From the IMG/VR virus record IMGVR_UViG_3300031586_000005, positions 1-46,651 of that record: a stretch of 46,651 nucleotides of DNA, one strand, 5' to 3'. Under the pieces are notes generated by a model. It was not told where the DNA came from. It saw only the letters and a list, made by a program, of their open reading frames with translations, and ran no database searches. The stretch is from a virus. Made by a program: the position numbers and the translations under genes. This document shows, one piece after another, positions 39,410 through 46,651 of the stretch (position 1 is the first letter of the stretch; each line of letters opens with the position of its first letter).

Positions 39410-41214
39410 TACAGCCTACCTGCCTTTCTTGTATCAAATAATACTTTATTAACAGCCCATGTTTCCGAATCTTCGGAATTGCTTAACTTCAATCCCATAT
39501 AAGCACCTCTCATCTTTGTGCGTATTTTATTCTTTCTTCCAGTTCCGGTTAAGGTTCCTGTCTTGAATGAATCTGCACCATCTATAATATCTTCCAACAC
39601 AGTTTCGGCGTCCTTTCCTTTGTATAAAGAATATGTTATTCCATCTGTATCTGAAAAACCTCCGGCAGCCGCTCCACCTGCCAAGTCAAAAACCATTTCT
39701 GTCAACTTACCATTCATGTCAGGTTCGGCTAATGGAGCTATTGGATAAGTGACATAAGACGATATAGCTTCATCTGTGGCACCAATGTCATCATCTTTTG
39801 CACTGTCGTCAAATTTGCGAATATATCCGTCTTTACATCCCATTAGTAAATCAGCATAGTCAGTGTCATTTGCATCATAGTAGAATAAAGAATAAACTCC
39901 ACATTCTTCAGGGTAAGTCTCTGGAAAAAACCCCCGTGTTTTAAGACTGTAAAAGAAATTGGAATTAACCCCTGTAGCAATGGTTGTAATACAGATAGCT
40001 ATTCCGTGTTTTTTCTTGTTGTACGCCATAGTTATCCTGTGGGTAGACGGGTCTGCTCCAATGTCGTTTATAATGTCTGGCAACAACGTTTCCGTTAAAC
40101 ATGTAATTCCGGAGAAATTGGCCTCTATCTTATAAATGCCATTACTTCCCCAGAAATACAGATTTCTGTCATCATCGAAACACCAACTGTCTGACGCAAA
40201 CATTCCTGTAGTGTCGGAAAGATTGTCAAGTGAACCGGCAGCTATTGGATTACCTCTTAAAATATGAATACTTGAAGCACAACCGAATATTAAATAATCA
40301 TCGTGGAATGAAATAAGACATCGTGGAATATCGGGACATTGACAAGCATCTGCGTTATTTCCAGCTACCGGCCCCATAGGGTCACCATCAGCAGTATACA
40401 ACCAATTAAATGGATTTCCAGTTTCACTCATATACCACTGGTGAGGATATTCGGGATTTCCAGACAGTACAAGTTTGCCCTGATAAACAGTAATAAGATA
40501 CGCCTTTTCCGGCATAGCTCCATACGTAGCCGCATCACCCTGATACACCGTCCAGTCGTACCAAAGCGGAGGTCTATTGTTTACTGCTGTAGGTGTGAAA
40601 GCGGAACCAGCGCCGTCACCTGTAACCTCATTGTCCGTGTCAAACGTCCCTCCTGTAACTCTGCCCCATGTATGTTTTTTATCTGTATCTGTAAACTCTA
40701 CAACCATTGTGGCTCCGCTTACGGCCTGGGTAAGTGTGTCATCTACGGCATGAGCGGTTGCCAAAGCCGTATGGGTCAATCTACCATTTATACTTGTAGG
40801 CGTAAATCCAGTTCCACTACCACTTCCGGTGATTGCATTTACAACATTAAACGTTCCAGAAGTCACATATCCGTAAGTAGCAGTCTTGGCAGTATTGGTA
40901 AAATCAACTATCATCGTGGCATCAGATGTCGCTTGTGTTAAAATATCCCCTCTTGCGTGTGGAGTAGCTAAAGCACCATGATTCAGTTTGGTGTTAATGA
41001 AATCGGCCACCTTCAAATTTGAGCCGTTAGCAACAAACATTTTCTGAAGCGCTGAAGCCACAGTCAATTGATCTGCTGTATCAACAGCCCCACTACTTGT
41101 ATCAAGTTCTACCATTTCTCCTGCGGCCACGTCTATATCCTCGTAATAAATCTCATCATTACCGGCTGTTACAAGTCTTTTGTAGCTAACCTTATCAGTT
41201 ATTGCAACCGCCAT
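39409..41214 (-). CDS. beta-propeller tail protein (P22 gp10-like), main body
   Basis: 601 aa. The region about 215-600 is beta-rich with YLITVYQGKLVLSGNPEYP, HQWYMSETGNPFNWLY, LISFHDDYLIFG and WCFDDDRNLYFWGSNGIYKI, typical of large phage tail-hub propellers. Residues about 76-211 are two tandem 67-69-residue repeats (each ending GxGFTPTxI/V style). It probably caps or extends the short tail. Its ATG directly follows, in frame, the TAA of the gene upstream. Confidence 0.72.
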   Translation of the reverse strand: MAVAITDKVSYKRLVTAGNDEIYYEDIDVAAGEMVELDTSSGAVDTADQLTVASALQKMFVANGSNLKVADFINTKLNHGALATPHARGDILTQATSDATMIVDFTNTAKTATYGYVTSGTFNVVNAITGSGSGTGFTPTSINGRLTHTALATAHAVDDTLTQAVSGATMVVEFTDTDKKHTWGRVTGGTFDTDNEVTGDGAGSAFTPTAVNNRPPLWYDWTVYQGDAATYGAMPEKAYLITVYQGKLVLSGNPEYPHQWYMSETGNPFNWLYTADGDPMGPVAGNNADACQCPDIPRCLISFHDDYLIFGCASSIHILRGNPIAAGSLDNLSDTTGMFASDSWCFDDDRNLYFWGSNGIYKIEANFSGITCLTETLLPDIINDIGADPSTHRITMAYNKKKHGIAICITTIATGVNSNFFYSLKTRGFFPETYPEECGVYSLFYYDANDTDYADLLMGCKDGYIRKFDDSAKDDDIGATDEAISSYVTYPIAPLAEPDMNGKLTEMVFDLAGGAAAGGFSDTDGITYSLYKGKDAETVLEDIIDGADSFKTGTLTGTGRKNKIRTKMRGAYMGLKLSNSEDSETWAVNKVLFDTRKAGRL

Positions 41215-42246
41215 TTATATGTCCTCTACCCATACTTTGGAATTGGCAATACCTACCAGTTTTCTTGTGGTACTTATAAAATTCGGCAAGTATCCGTCAA
41301 GCACTTCGTAATCAATACCTTCTCCTCCGCCATCAACTGGATGGTCTCCGTATTCCCCGTCATTGTCAATCAATAGCCGATAGTAATATCCACCTTCGCT
41401 GTTCCAGTAGGTTTGTGATGGCGCAGAAAACCGCATGGTTGTGAACGACCATTCATCTCCTGTTGTAGTGCCAGCTTGATTTACTGAATCAATTCTCCAG
41501 TAATAAGTTGTTATATAAGATAGTGATTCCTCTTCTGTTATTTCTGCCATAGTAAAAGAGACAGCCTCTTGTTCAGAAGAAACTAATGTCAAATCTTCAG
41601 AAATAGTACCAAAATAAACATTATATGACACTGCTCCTCCGCCATCTACCCAAGTTAAAGTAGCTTGGTCTAATGTTATATTGGTCGTCGTATTTGCTGG
41701 TGCTGGTGTTGTTGCTTTTGTAGGAACATCTATCGTATTTCTTATTGATACAGTAATAGTTCCAGGGTCAGTAGCATGTTTTGATTTTCCTAAAGCCAAT
41801 ACTACACTTGTTATAGTATAATCAGAACTCGCTTTGAATGTCTGTGCTAAATACCAAGTCTTTCCATCTGAGTTTAAGAAATATAGTAAATGTGTATTAG
41901 TTGTATATGAATCTTTAACAACACCAGTTGCTTTAGTTACAAAGTAACAATCTCTATTTTCATAAGTTTGCCAATCATATTCTGTATCTCCTTCAAGATT
42001 TGCACATCTTCTTCCATCGGCATAACCATCCACAATTACTTGACCCCAGGTGGGGCAATTATTTGTATGTATATCCACATAGGTAGCTGTTGGACAGGTA
42101 CATACTATAGCATAAGTTTCACCTGATGTCAAGGCAGTTCCAGCACCTAAAGATATTTCTATTGCTTCAACATCTGGGTCTACTGGTAAATCTATTGATT
42201 CAGTTGTACCAGAAGCTAAATTAATTCCTATGGGTACAAAAGCCAT
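41215..42246 (-). CDS. tail protein with adhesin-like domains
   Basis: 343 aa. A beta sandwich (WYLAQTFKASSDYTITSV, TITVSIRNT) is followed by a fibronectin-III-like domain (about 180-275: ATLTWVDGGGAVSYNVYFG, TTYYWRIDSVNQAG, WSFTT). The end (YLPNFISTTRKLVGIANSKV) looks like propeller sequence continuing into the next gene. The inserted domains suggest surface-sugar binding. An in-frame TAA separates it from the next gene. Confidence 0.68.
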   Translation of the reverse strand: MAFVPIGINLASGTTESIDLPVDPDVEAIEISLGAGTALTSGETYAIVCTCPTATYVDIHTNNCPTWGQVIVDGYADGRRCANLEGDTEYDWQTYENRDCYFVTKATGVVKDSYTTNTHLLYFLNSDGKTWYLAQTFKASSDYTITSVVLALGKSKHATDPGTITVSIRNTIDVPTKATTPAPANTTTNITLDQATLTWVDGGGAVSYNVYFGTISEDLTLVSSEQEAVSFTMAEITEEESLSYITTYYWRIDSVNQAGTTTGDEWSFTTMRFSAPSQTYWNSEGGYYYRLLIDNDGEYGDHPVDGGGEGIDYEVLDGYLPNFISTTRKLVGIANSKVWVEDI

Positions 42247-42247
42247 A

Positions 42248-42472
42248 TTACGCCACCGCCGCCACTATACACATTGCCACAACCGGATTTTCTGCACTAC
42301 CAATCTGAGTGTCAGACCACTTGTCCAAACCAGGTCTTTGTCCAAGACGTATTTTATTTTCCAATACATCTGTAGGTCTAACATTATTCATATAACCTGA
42401 TGTGGCCGGAGACTCTTTATCAACAGGAACACCTTTACTTATTCCCTGAATTGGGGGAGGAAGTTCTGTCAT
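42248..42472 (-). CDS. N-terminal arm of a propeller-type tail protein
   Basis: 74 aa. The sequence SGYMNNVRPTDVLENKIRLG followed by QRPGLDKWS and PVVAMCIV matches the first strand region of long phage propeller proteins, yet the frame ends after 74 codons and the next ATG is one base downstream. It seems to be a detached N-terminal piece of the protein encoded by the following two genes. Confidence 0.65.
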   Translation of the reverse strand: MTELPPPIQGISKGVPVDKESPATSGYMNNVRPTDVLENKIRLGQRPGLDKWSDTQIGSAENPVVAMCIVAAVA

Positions 42473-42678
42473 TTCTTCTTACTCCTTTTGTATTTACTTA
42501 TTTCTTTTTTACTCATACCGGAAGTCATCAAACCTCTTTCGGTTTTGGAAGCATTTTTCCATTGATGAAATGTAGGAGTATTTTTTTTACCGGATTTAAT
42601 CCTTGAAGCATACCTCTTGAGATACGCTTTCTTCAGTGAAACGTCCTTAGTTATCTTCTTTTCTTTTCTTCCGTACAT
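42469..42678 (-). CDS. small very basic virion protein, paralogue 1
   Basis: 69 aa, over a third Lys/Arg. It shares its plan with the next gene upstream (YA, then a Gly-Lys turn, a Thr/Phe segment, GM[ST], Tyr-Lys/Ser-Arg and a KKK end). It would condense or neutralise packaged DNA, or stabilise head or tail. It overlaps the following gene by ATGA. Confidence 0.65.
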   Translation of the reverse strand: MYGRKEKKITKDVSLKKAYLKRYASRIKSGKKNTPTFHQWKNASKTERGLMTSGMSKKEISKYKRSKKK

Positions 42679-42679
42679 T

Positions 42680-42907
42680 TTATTTCTTCTTTCTACGTGA
42701 ATATCTCTGTTTTCCTGTCATGCCAGCCGCTTTCATTCTTGTTTCATAAGTAGGTCTACGAACCTTATCAAAATAAACAGTATCTGGTTCATAGTCTTTG
42801 AACTTAATTGGCTTTTCGCCTTTAGCTAATTTAGCTTTAGCGTATTTTTGCCATGCTCTGTGTTTCTTTTTGTGTGCTTTTAAGGCTGCTCTTTTTAATT
42901 TTGCCAT
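42680..42907 (-). CDS. small very basic virion protein, paralogue 2
   Basis: 75 aa, Lys/Arg-rich (LKRAALKAHKKKHRAWQKYA at the start, SRRKKK at the end). Related to the protein at 42469, probably by tandem duplication. The charge fits nucleic-acid binding; no known fold is recognised. Confidence 0.65.
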   Translation of the reverse strand: MAKLKRAALKAHKKKHRAWQKYAKAKLAKGEKPIKFKDYEPDTVYFDKVRRPTYETRMKAAGMTGKQRYSRRKKK

Positions 42908-42918
42908 AGTTTACTCTT

Positions 42919-43203
42919 TTAGCTAAATCCTTGTGATAATTTTCCTTCTGATTTTAACTGTTCAACAGCCATGTCCCTAATCTTTTGTGCTATCATAGCT
43001 TCGTTGGCAGCATCTTCCTCTCTTATTTGCTGTGACACTTCATTTGTTGTAACAGTCTTTCCATCGTAAGCATCATCCAAATTCACTTTCAACAAACCAA
43101 TATCATACACAGTATAATTAGGAAACGTCATACCTATTGACAAATTCTCTCTTCTTGTAGACATATCTACAACAACATTATTTTCATCGGTAATAATATA
43201 CAC
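42919..43203 (-). CDS. small structural-module protein
   Basis: 94 aa. A beta N-terminus (MYIITDENNVVVDMS) and a helical C-terminus (AANEAMIAQKIRDMAVEQL). Position among tail genes suggests a minor tail or chaperone role. Not recognised. Confidence 0.6.
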   Translation of the reverse strand: MYIITDENNVVVDMSTRRENLSIGMTFPNYTVYDIGLLKVNLDDAYDGKTVTTNEVSQQIREEDAANEAMIAQKIRDMAVEQLKSEGKLSQGFS

Positions 43204-43218
43204 TAAAGTCCTCCTGAT

Positions 43219-43839
43219 TTAATCTACCCAAAACACTATATACCGAAATATTGTTCCATTTCTATTGGCCTCAGAATCACTACCAATAACAAAACCAGCA
43301 TTACTAAAACTTTGTATTAAATTAGCTTGGTCAGTAAAATTCATAAACCGCATTGTTAAGTCCCCTTGACCATATTCAATACGATGAATTGCTCCATCTA
43401 CTGCGTAGTTGGGTTTTACTATTACGTACGCATAGGTTTTGGATGCGAGGTCAACACCAATATCAATCTCTCTATCGTCATTGCTGTCACCAGTATAAAT
43501 CCCCACCAACATGGAACAATTACCACCCGCTCCACCGGCATGGCTATGAAGTTCTGTTTCCGAGCCATCGGTCAATTCTTCAAGTTCTTCCACAGTTACA
43601 TCAGTATCTCCTGAAACAAGTTTTTTGTTACCATCCGTAAAAACCATCTTAGACGCTTCGAGTCCTGTCAGAGTTTCATTTGCAAAAGTAGGAGAACCGG
43701 TTGGCGTTAAATCCTGTGGCAATGTAACAAGCACTTCAATATCCTCCAATTTGCTTATAATGTCATCCTGCTTTTCAGATGTTGCCGTACCTATAGCTTT
43801 GCCAACATCGCTGTTATTTGTAATAAAAACTTCTTGCAT
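43219..43839 (-). CDS. beta-structured tail/fibre-related protein
   Basis: 206 aa. It contains SPTFANETLTGLEASKMVFT and ELTDGSETELHSHAG, fibre-type linker motifs, and a beta-rich C-terminus. The first of these is close to the N-terminal linker of the 897-aa fibre, so the two are probably related or interact. Likely a spike or attachment protein. Confidence 0.68.
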   Translation of the reverse strand: MQEVFITNNSDVGKAIGTATSEKQDDIISKLEDIEVLVTLPQDLTPTGSPTFANETLTGLEASKMVFTDGNKKLVSGDTDVTVEELEELTDGSETELHSHAGGAGGNCSMLVGIYTGDSNDDREIDIGVDLASKTYAYVIVKPNYAVDGAIHRIEYGQGDLTMRFMNFTDQANLIQSFSNAGFVIGSDSEANRNGTIFRYIVFWVD

Positions 43840-43847
43840 ATTATATC

Positions 43848-44342
43848 CTATTCATACAATTGAGCCACGTCAACATATATAGTTGTAGAATCCAAATCAC
43901 TTGATATAAACACAAACTTATCATAGCCCAGTGTTCGTACATAATAATGAGCTATCATTTCCGCTAAATCGTATTCTGCTCCGGCAAATAAAACATCCTC
44001 ATTTGCAGGAGCAATTGTGTCTATAAAATGAATTGTTGCCGCATCTGTGTCTTGTGTTCCAGTAGTAATAGTTAAATGGGCAATACGATGAAAATGGTCT
44101 TTACCTCTTGCCGCATATAGCTCAAGGTCGGAATCTATATCAGCAGCACCATCAGCCCTAAATCTGAACAATAAGGCATAAGGAATAGGTTCGCGTAATT
44201 CAATCTGTACTTTGTTAGCAGCAGCAATGGCATTAACAGTATCCCAATCTCTGCCTGTAACGGCCAAAGCAGCGTTTTCAACAGTTATACTTCCTGCTTC
44301 ACGCCATTTAGATGCTAAAGTAACTTTGTTTACACCTTGCAT
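43848..44342 (-). CDS. beta-rich virion protein
   Basis: 164 aa, all-beta and acidic-neutral (VTLASKWREAGSITVENAAL; HLTITTGTQDTDAATIHFID). No family recognised. Consecutive late genes of similar size here suggest minor head-tail or decoration proteins. Confidence 0.62.
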   Translation of the reverse strand: MQGVNKVTLASKWREAGSITVENAALAVTGRDWDTVNAIAAANKVQIELREPIPYALLFRFRADGAADIDSDLELYAARGKDHFHRIAHLTITTGTQDTDAATIHFIDTIAPANEDVLFAGAEYDLAEMIAHYYVRTLGYDKFVFISSDLDSTTIYVDVAQLYE

Positions 44343-44357
44343 TTGTTACCTCCAATA

Positions 44358-44735
44358 TTATGTCACTGCATTAGCTATTTCTAACCAACCAACAGTGCTG
44401 CCAAACCATTTTAATATCGTGTATCCACCAGCGCCTGTTATTTGGGTAGCATCGTTTCCTGCAACAGTATCAACGTCAACATCAACTGTACTTGTAGCCG
44501 CATATACCTCAAGTACAACCAATAGTTCCTGGCCATAATAAACGCCATCAGGCAACGTAATAACCATTGCGCTGCCGCTTGTGCCGTCAACTCTAATCAC
44601 ACGGTCGATTATGAAATTGTCCTCAGCACGGCCTGTTCTTGCCGTATAAGTTGTGCAAGTTGCCGACGTAGTTAATACCTTCACTCTTTGTGTTTTGCCA
44701 AAATCGTTTTTTGCTAAAAAGTTTTCACCTGCCAT
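44358..44735 (-). CDS. beta-rich virion protein
   Basis: 125 aa from the ATG 6 bases inside the longest frame (MAGENFLAKNDFGKTQRV), 9 bases after AAAGG; the ATG at 44739-44741 is also possible. The N-terminus resembles the visible start (ENFLGAKN) of the truncated protein at the window edge. Beta-rich with a Gly-rich end. Not recognised. Confidence 0.62.
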   Translation of the reverse strand: MAGENFLAKNDFGKTQRVKVLTTSATCTTYTARTGRAEDNFIIDRVIRVDGTSGSAMVITLPDGVYYGQELLVVLEVYAATSTVDVDVDTVAGNDATQITGAGGYTILKWFGSTVGWLEIANAVT

Positions 44736-44755
44736 CTTCATTTACCTTTCATTTG

Positions 44756-45523
44756 TTATAAATCTGTTCCATATACATTTAGTTTAGCCCTGTTGGTTCG
44801 GGCTACATTTCCATTATCCCTGCTATCATACAAGTTTCCCACCAACATATTATCAGCATCCTTTTTGGAATCTATGACAATCAAATCCTGTGTCAATTTT
44901 TCAGCCAATTGGGTATGAATACCTATTACGCCATCTTCTTGTGACTCTGCTACAGCAAGGCAATTCTCCAAAATGGCCTCGGTTGATTTTACACCACCCG
45001 GCAGAAAGTTACCTGCTTCCGTCGCTTTGGTGGGGTCTGCCTTGTAGTAGAACTGTATTCTATACGAACTATCAGGTTCTGGATAGAACATTATCTCATC
45101 GAACTCACCAATATCCGGGTCATAATCAGTCGTAACTATGGCGTAATAATAAGGGGCATAACCTACGACACCCGAAGCCCTTAGATTCATTATATTTTCA
45201 GGTGTAGTTCTGGCTATGTTTTTGAAACCAGCATTATCCTCATAGGTCGGGTCTGTTATTATAGATGAGAAGTCTTCAGGAAGCTGGTATCGCCATACAT
45301 TATCTCTCAAATTCATTGTGTGTAGCGGACGAAGAAAACTCCACTCCCAATAGTCACCGGATCGTGCATCAACAGGATATAGAAAACGCCTCAGACCTCG
45401 TTGGGCTATATCTTTACATGTAGTCAAGTCAGTGTCTGTAGGCGCTGTTCCAGTGTCAGTCAATCCTATGAAACCAGATATAAGTGTGTAAATATCGGCG
45501 TAAGTCAATCTTAAATTAGCCAT
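44756..45523 (-). CDS. head-tail adaptor (tail tubular A / gp4-like)
   Basis: 255 aa from the ATG overlapping the previous stop (TAATG). LTYADIYTLISGFIG, CKDIAQRGLRRFLYP, WEWSFLRPLHTMNL and YQLPEDFSSII are the ordered motifs of short-tail head-to-tail connector proteins. It binds the portal and starts the tail tube. Together with the propeller protein it supports a podovirus tail. Confidence 0.75.
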   Translation of the reverse strand: MANLRLTYADIYTLISGFIGLTDTGTAPTDTDLTTCKDIAQRGLRRFLYPVDARSGDYWEWSFLRPLHTMNLRDNVWRYQLPEDFSSIITDPTYEDNAGFKNIARTTPENIMNLRASGVVGYAPYYYAIVTTDYDPDIGEFDEIMFYPEPDSSYRIQFYYKADPTKATEAGNFLPGGVKSTEAILENCLAVAESQEDGVIGIHTQLAEKLTQDLIVIDSKKDADNMLVGNLYDSRDNGNVARTNRAKLNVYGTDL

Positions 45524-45897
45524 TACGTACCCCACACAATATAGGTATAGCTCGGAGTTTCGGTATTAACGTTACCATTGACATACACTGTCCCACCTGG
45601 ATTTACTATCAACACCGGCAACTCTCCTGCTTCCACTGTTTGCTCGGCGTTAAATGCGGCAACAAAGGAAGTGTCTATGTCCAGGTCATAATCATTGGCC
45701 CATATTAAAATTCCTTGTACTGTAGTAACACCGCCTAAATCCAATGCTTCTGCCGTATCTGCTACAGCCAGCGTTCTTGTTGCCAATCCTGTTGTGGATG
45801 TAGGCGCTGTTCCATCAGTACCTCTTTGCGGAACAGATATGTCCTTGTCTAACCCAGTTAGTTGCAACAATAAATTAACACTTACTTCAGCCGCCAT
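45523..45897 (-). CDS. small beta-rich virion protein
   Basis: 124 aa (LLLQLTGLDKDISVPQRG near the start; EAGELPVLIVNPGGTVYVN). All-beta and neutral, like a decoration or head-completion protein. Not recognised. Confidence 0.6.
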   Translation of the reverse strand: MAAEVSVNLLLQLTGLDKDISVPQRGTDGTAPTSTTGLATRTLAVADTAEALDLGGVTTVQGILIWANDYDLDIDTSFVAAFNAEQTVEAGELPVLIVNPGGTVYVNGNVNTETPSYTYIVWGT

Positions 45898-45914
45898 GTT
45901 ACATCCTTTCTAAA

Positions 45915-45950
45915 TGGTAACAAAGGGTAACTCCTTTTACCCCTGTTACC
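45915..45950 (-). promoter_or_regulatory. intercistronic hairpin
   Basis: On the minus strand GGTAACA and GGGTAA pair with TTACCC and TGTTACC across a small bulge, around loop AAGGAG. No T-run follows, so it may set RNA stability or partial termination between two late genes. Confidence 0.5.
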
Positions 45951-45966
45951 TAAAGGAGACAAGAGC

Positions 45967-46182
45967 CTATGTCTCGTTCTTATTTTTATTATTTTCCTTC
46001 TTAGTTTTCTCTGCGTCCTTTTTTTCCTTTTCCAACTTATAAGATAATTGAACACGCGCCATCCCTACTTGCATGACGTTACGAATAGCATCATGCTCAC
46101 TGCGAGTTAATGCAGGATTAACACACCTGCTCAATAAAACATCAACTTCGTGTAAACTATTAATCAAATCTTTCTCATTCAT
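45967..46182 (-). CDS. small charged helical late protein
   Basis: 71 aa. Helical, ending in a Lys/Glu/Asn run (KDAEKTKKENNKNKN). TAGGAGACAAAC precedes the ATG, the same initiation box as the leftmost late genes. Unknown; the size and charge would suit a scaffold-like or assembly helper. Confidence 0.65.
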   Translation of the reverse strand: MNEKDLINSLHEVDVLLSRCVNPALTRSEHDAIRNVMQVGMARVQLSYKLEKEKKDAEKTKKENNKNKNET

Positions 46183-46191
46183 GTTTGTCTC

Positions 46192-46281
46192 CTAAATACA
46201 ATGGGAAGTACACGGCTTCCCAATGACCTTCAGCGCCGTGCCACCTTTATCTACAAAGAACACATCTTTGATATTAGCCAT
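46192..46281 (-). CDS. 29-aa ORF
   Basis: MANIKDVFFVDKGGTALKVI at the start; the ATG overlaps the stop of the upstream gene by 8 bases. No clear ribosome site. It fills the gap exactly between two late genes but is weakly supported. Confidence 0.4.
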   Translation of the reverse strand: MANIKDVFFVDKGGTALKVIGKPCTSHCI

Positions 46282-46651
46282 CACTTACCATAAGGTAACG
46301 AGTAGTAGCTCCAATTAAAATTGGAATTTTATGCGTAGAAACGCCGCCATCACTCGCAGTTAAACCAATATCACCGGCAGCATCACAGGCAATTAAATTG
46401 GTAAAACTATTACTTGAAGCATGTGCTTCGACTTTAATTACGGCAGGAACGGCGGCTGCGGAACTACGGTCGTCATTACGAATACGGATACCACATCTGT
46501 CAGTGGTGTCACCAACTTCATCTTTGATGATAAAGTCACCAGCAGCAAGAAAACCAGTAGCTGTAGTACCATAGTTCTCACACAGAAGGGTTGCACCTAT
46601 AACATTAGTAGCTGTACCAGCAGTCTCATTCTTAGCACCCAGAAAGTTTTC
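46274..46651 (-). CDS. virion protein, N-terminus beyond window
   Basis: 125 C-terminal residues are visible, with no start codon before the edge. The sequence ENFLGAKNETAGTATN, FIIKDEVGD and HKIPILIGATTRYLMVSDG is beta-rich, as in capsid decoration or tail proteins. It is the first visible late gene on this side and should lie just after the missing capsid region. Confidence 0.65.
   Translation of the reverse strand, partial: ENFLGAKNETAGTATNVIGATLLCENYGTTATGFLAAGDFIIKDEVGDTTDRCGIRIRNDDRSSAAAVPAVIKVEAHASSNSFTNLIACDAAGDIGLTASDGGVSTHKIPILIGATTRYLMVSDG

Noticed and set aside
41212-41217. Genetic code change with TAA read as sense
   Set aside because: TAA is used as a normal stop throughout, with overlapping TAATG junctions. 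The in-frame TAA-ATG pair is better read as tight coupling or a gene split.
42244-42250. Programmed frameshift joining the 74-aa and 343-aa tail genes
   Set aside because: No slippery heptamer at the junction. Kept only as a gene-split observation.
1-46651. tRNA genes, CRISPR arrays, insertion sequences, integrase with attachment sites
   Set aside because: No cloverleaf with a GTTCRA arm, no regularly spaced repeat array, no transposase and no recombinase found by reading both strands.

Overview
The window is most of the genome of a tailed, short-tailed (podovirus-like) dsDNA bacteriophage. It encodes a terminase pair, a portal, a head-tail adaptor, a beta-propeller tail protein, a long fibre and large coiled-coil virion proteins. 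No tape measure, sheath or baseplate gene is visible. No integrase, repressor or phage RNA polymerase is seen, so the visible part looks virulent and dependent on host sigma70-type RNA polymerase. Near-consensus TTGACA/TATAAT promoters support that dependence. The host is unknown. Strong Shine-Dalgarno sites, a lipoprotein and a 'YYWRIDSV...WSFTT' style adhesion domain suggest a bacterium, possibly from a poorly cultured group such as the Planctomycetes and relatives, but this is a weak inference.

Layout. (1) 1-6.9 kb, minus strand: the start of the late unit, with small zinc-ribbon genes, terminase small and large subunits, portal, a membrane-anchored trypsin-like protease and a truncated gene at the edge. 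(2) 6.9-7.9 kb: a divergent control region with a sigma70 promoter, repeated GATTGTG words, a self-contained leader gene (promoter, 65-aa ORF, terminator), a tandem palindromic operator candidate and a second promoter. (3) 7.9-13 kb, plus strand: a train of about 20 tiny early genes, many with Cys-rich or single-helix membrane products. It is punctuated by a repeated stem-in-stem RNA element that starts on the stop codon of the preceding gene. (4) 13-31.8 kb, plus strand: replication, nucleotide and recombination genes. These include an AAA-type ATPase, a structured ~335-nt noncoding RNA with its own promoter, uracil-DNA glycosylase, HAD phosphatase, a MazZ/DUF5664-like nucleotide hydrolase, family A DNA polymerase, ERCC4 nuclease, metallophosphoesterase, Fe-S RecB-like nuclease, a RecA/Sak4-like ATPase, a DUF669-like ssDNA-binding candidate, a DNA methyltransferase and two NUMOD4-HNH endonucleases. 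(5) 31.74-46.65 kb, minus strand: tail and virion genes, ending in a small holin-like gene that converges on the early unit at a plus-strand terminator.

The late unit runs off both ends of the window in the same direction, and no major capsid or scaffold gene is present. The simplest reading is a circular or circularly permuted map cut inside the head genes, with the capsid region missing. The two window ends do not join into a sensible reading frame, so the window is probably not a complete closed genome.

Most unusual features: the autonomous structured RNA at 15.6-15.97 kb; the stop-codon-anchored hairpin family at 8.4, 10.6 and 12.5 kb; a trypsin-like protease in the position where a prohead protease usually sits; a C-terminal tail shared by a nuclease and a deoxyribosyltransferase-like protein; tandem basic paralogues; and a beta-propeller tail protein that appears split into three reading frames.
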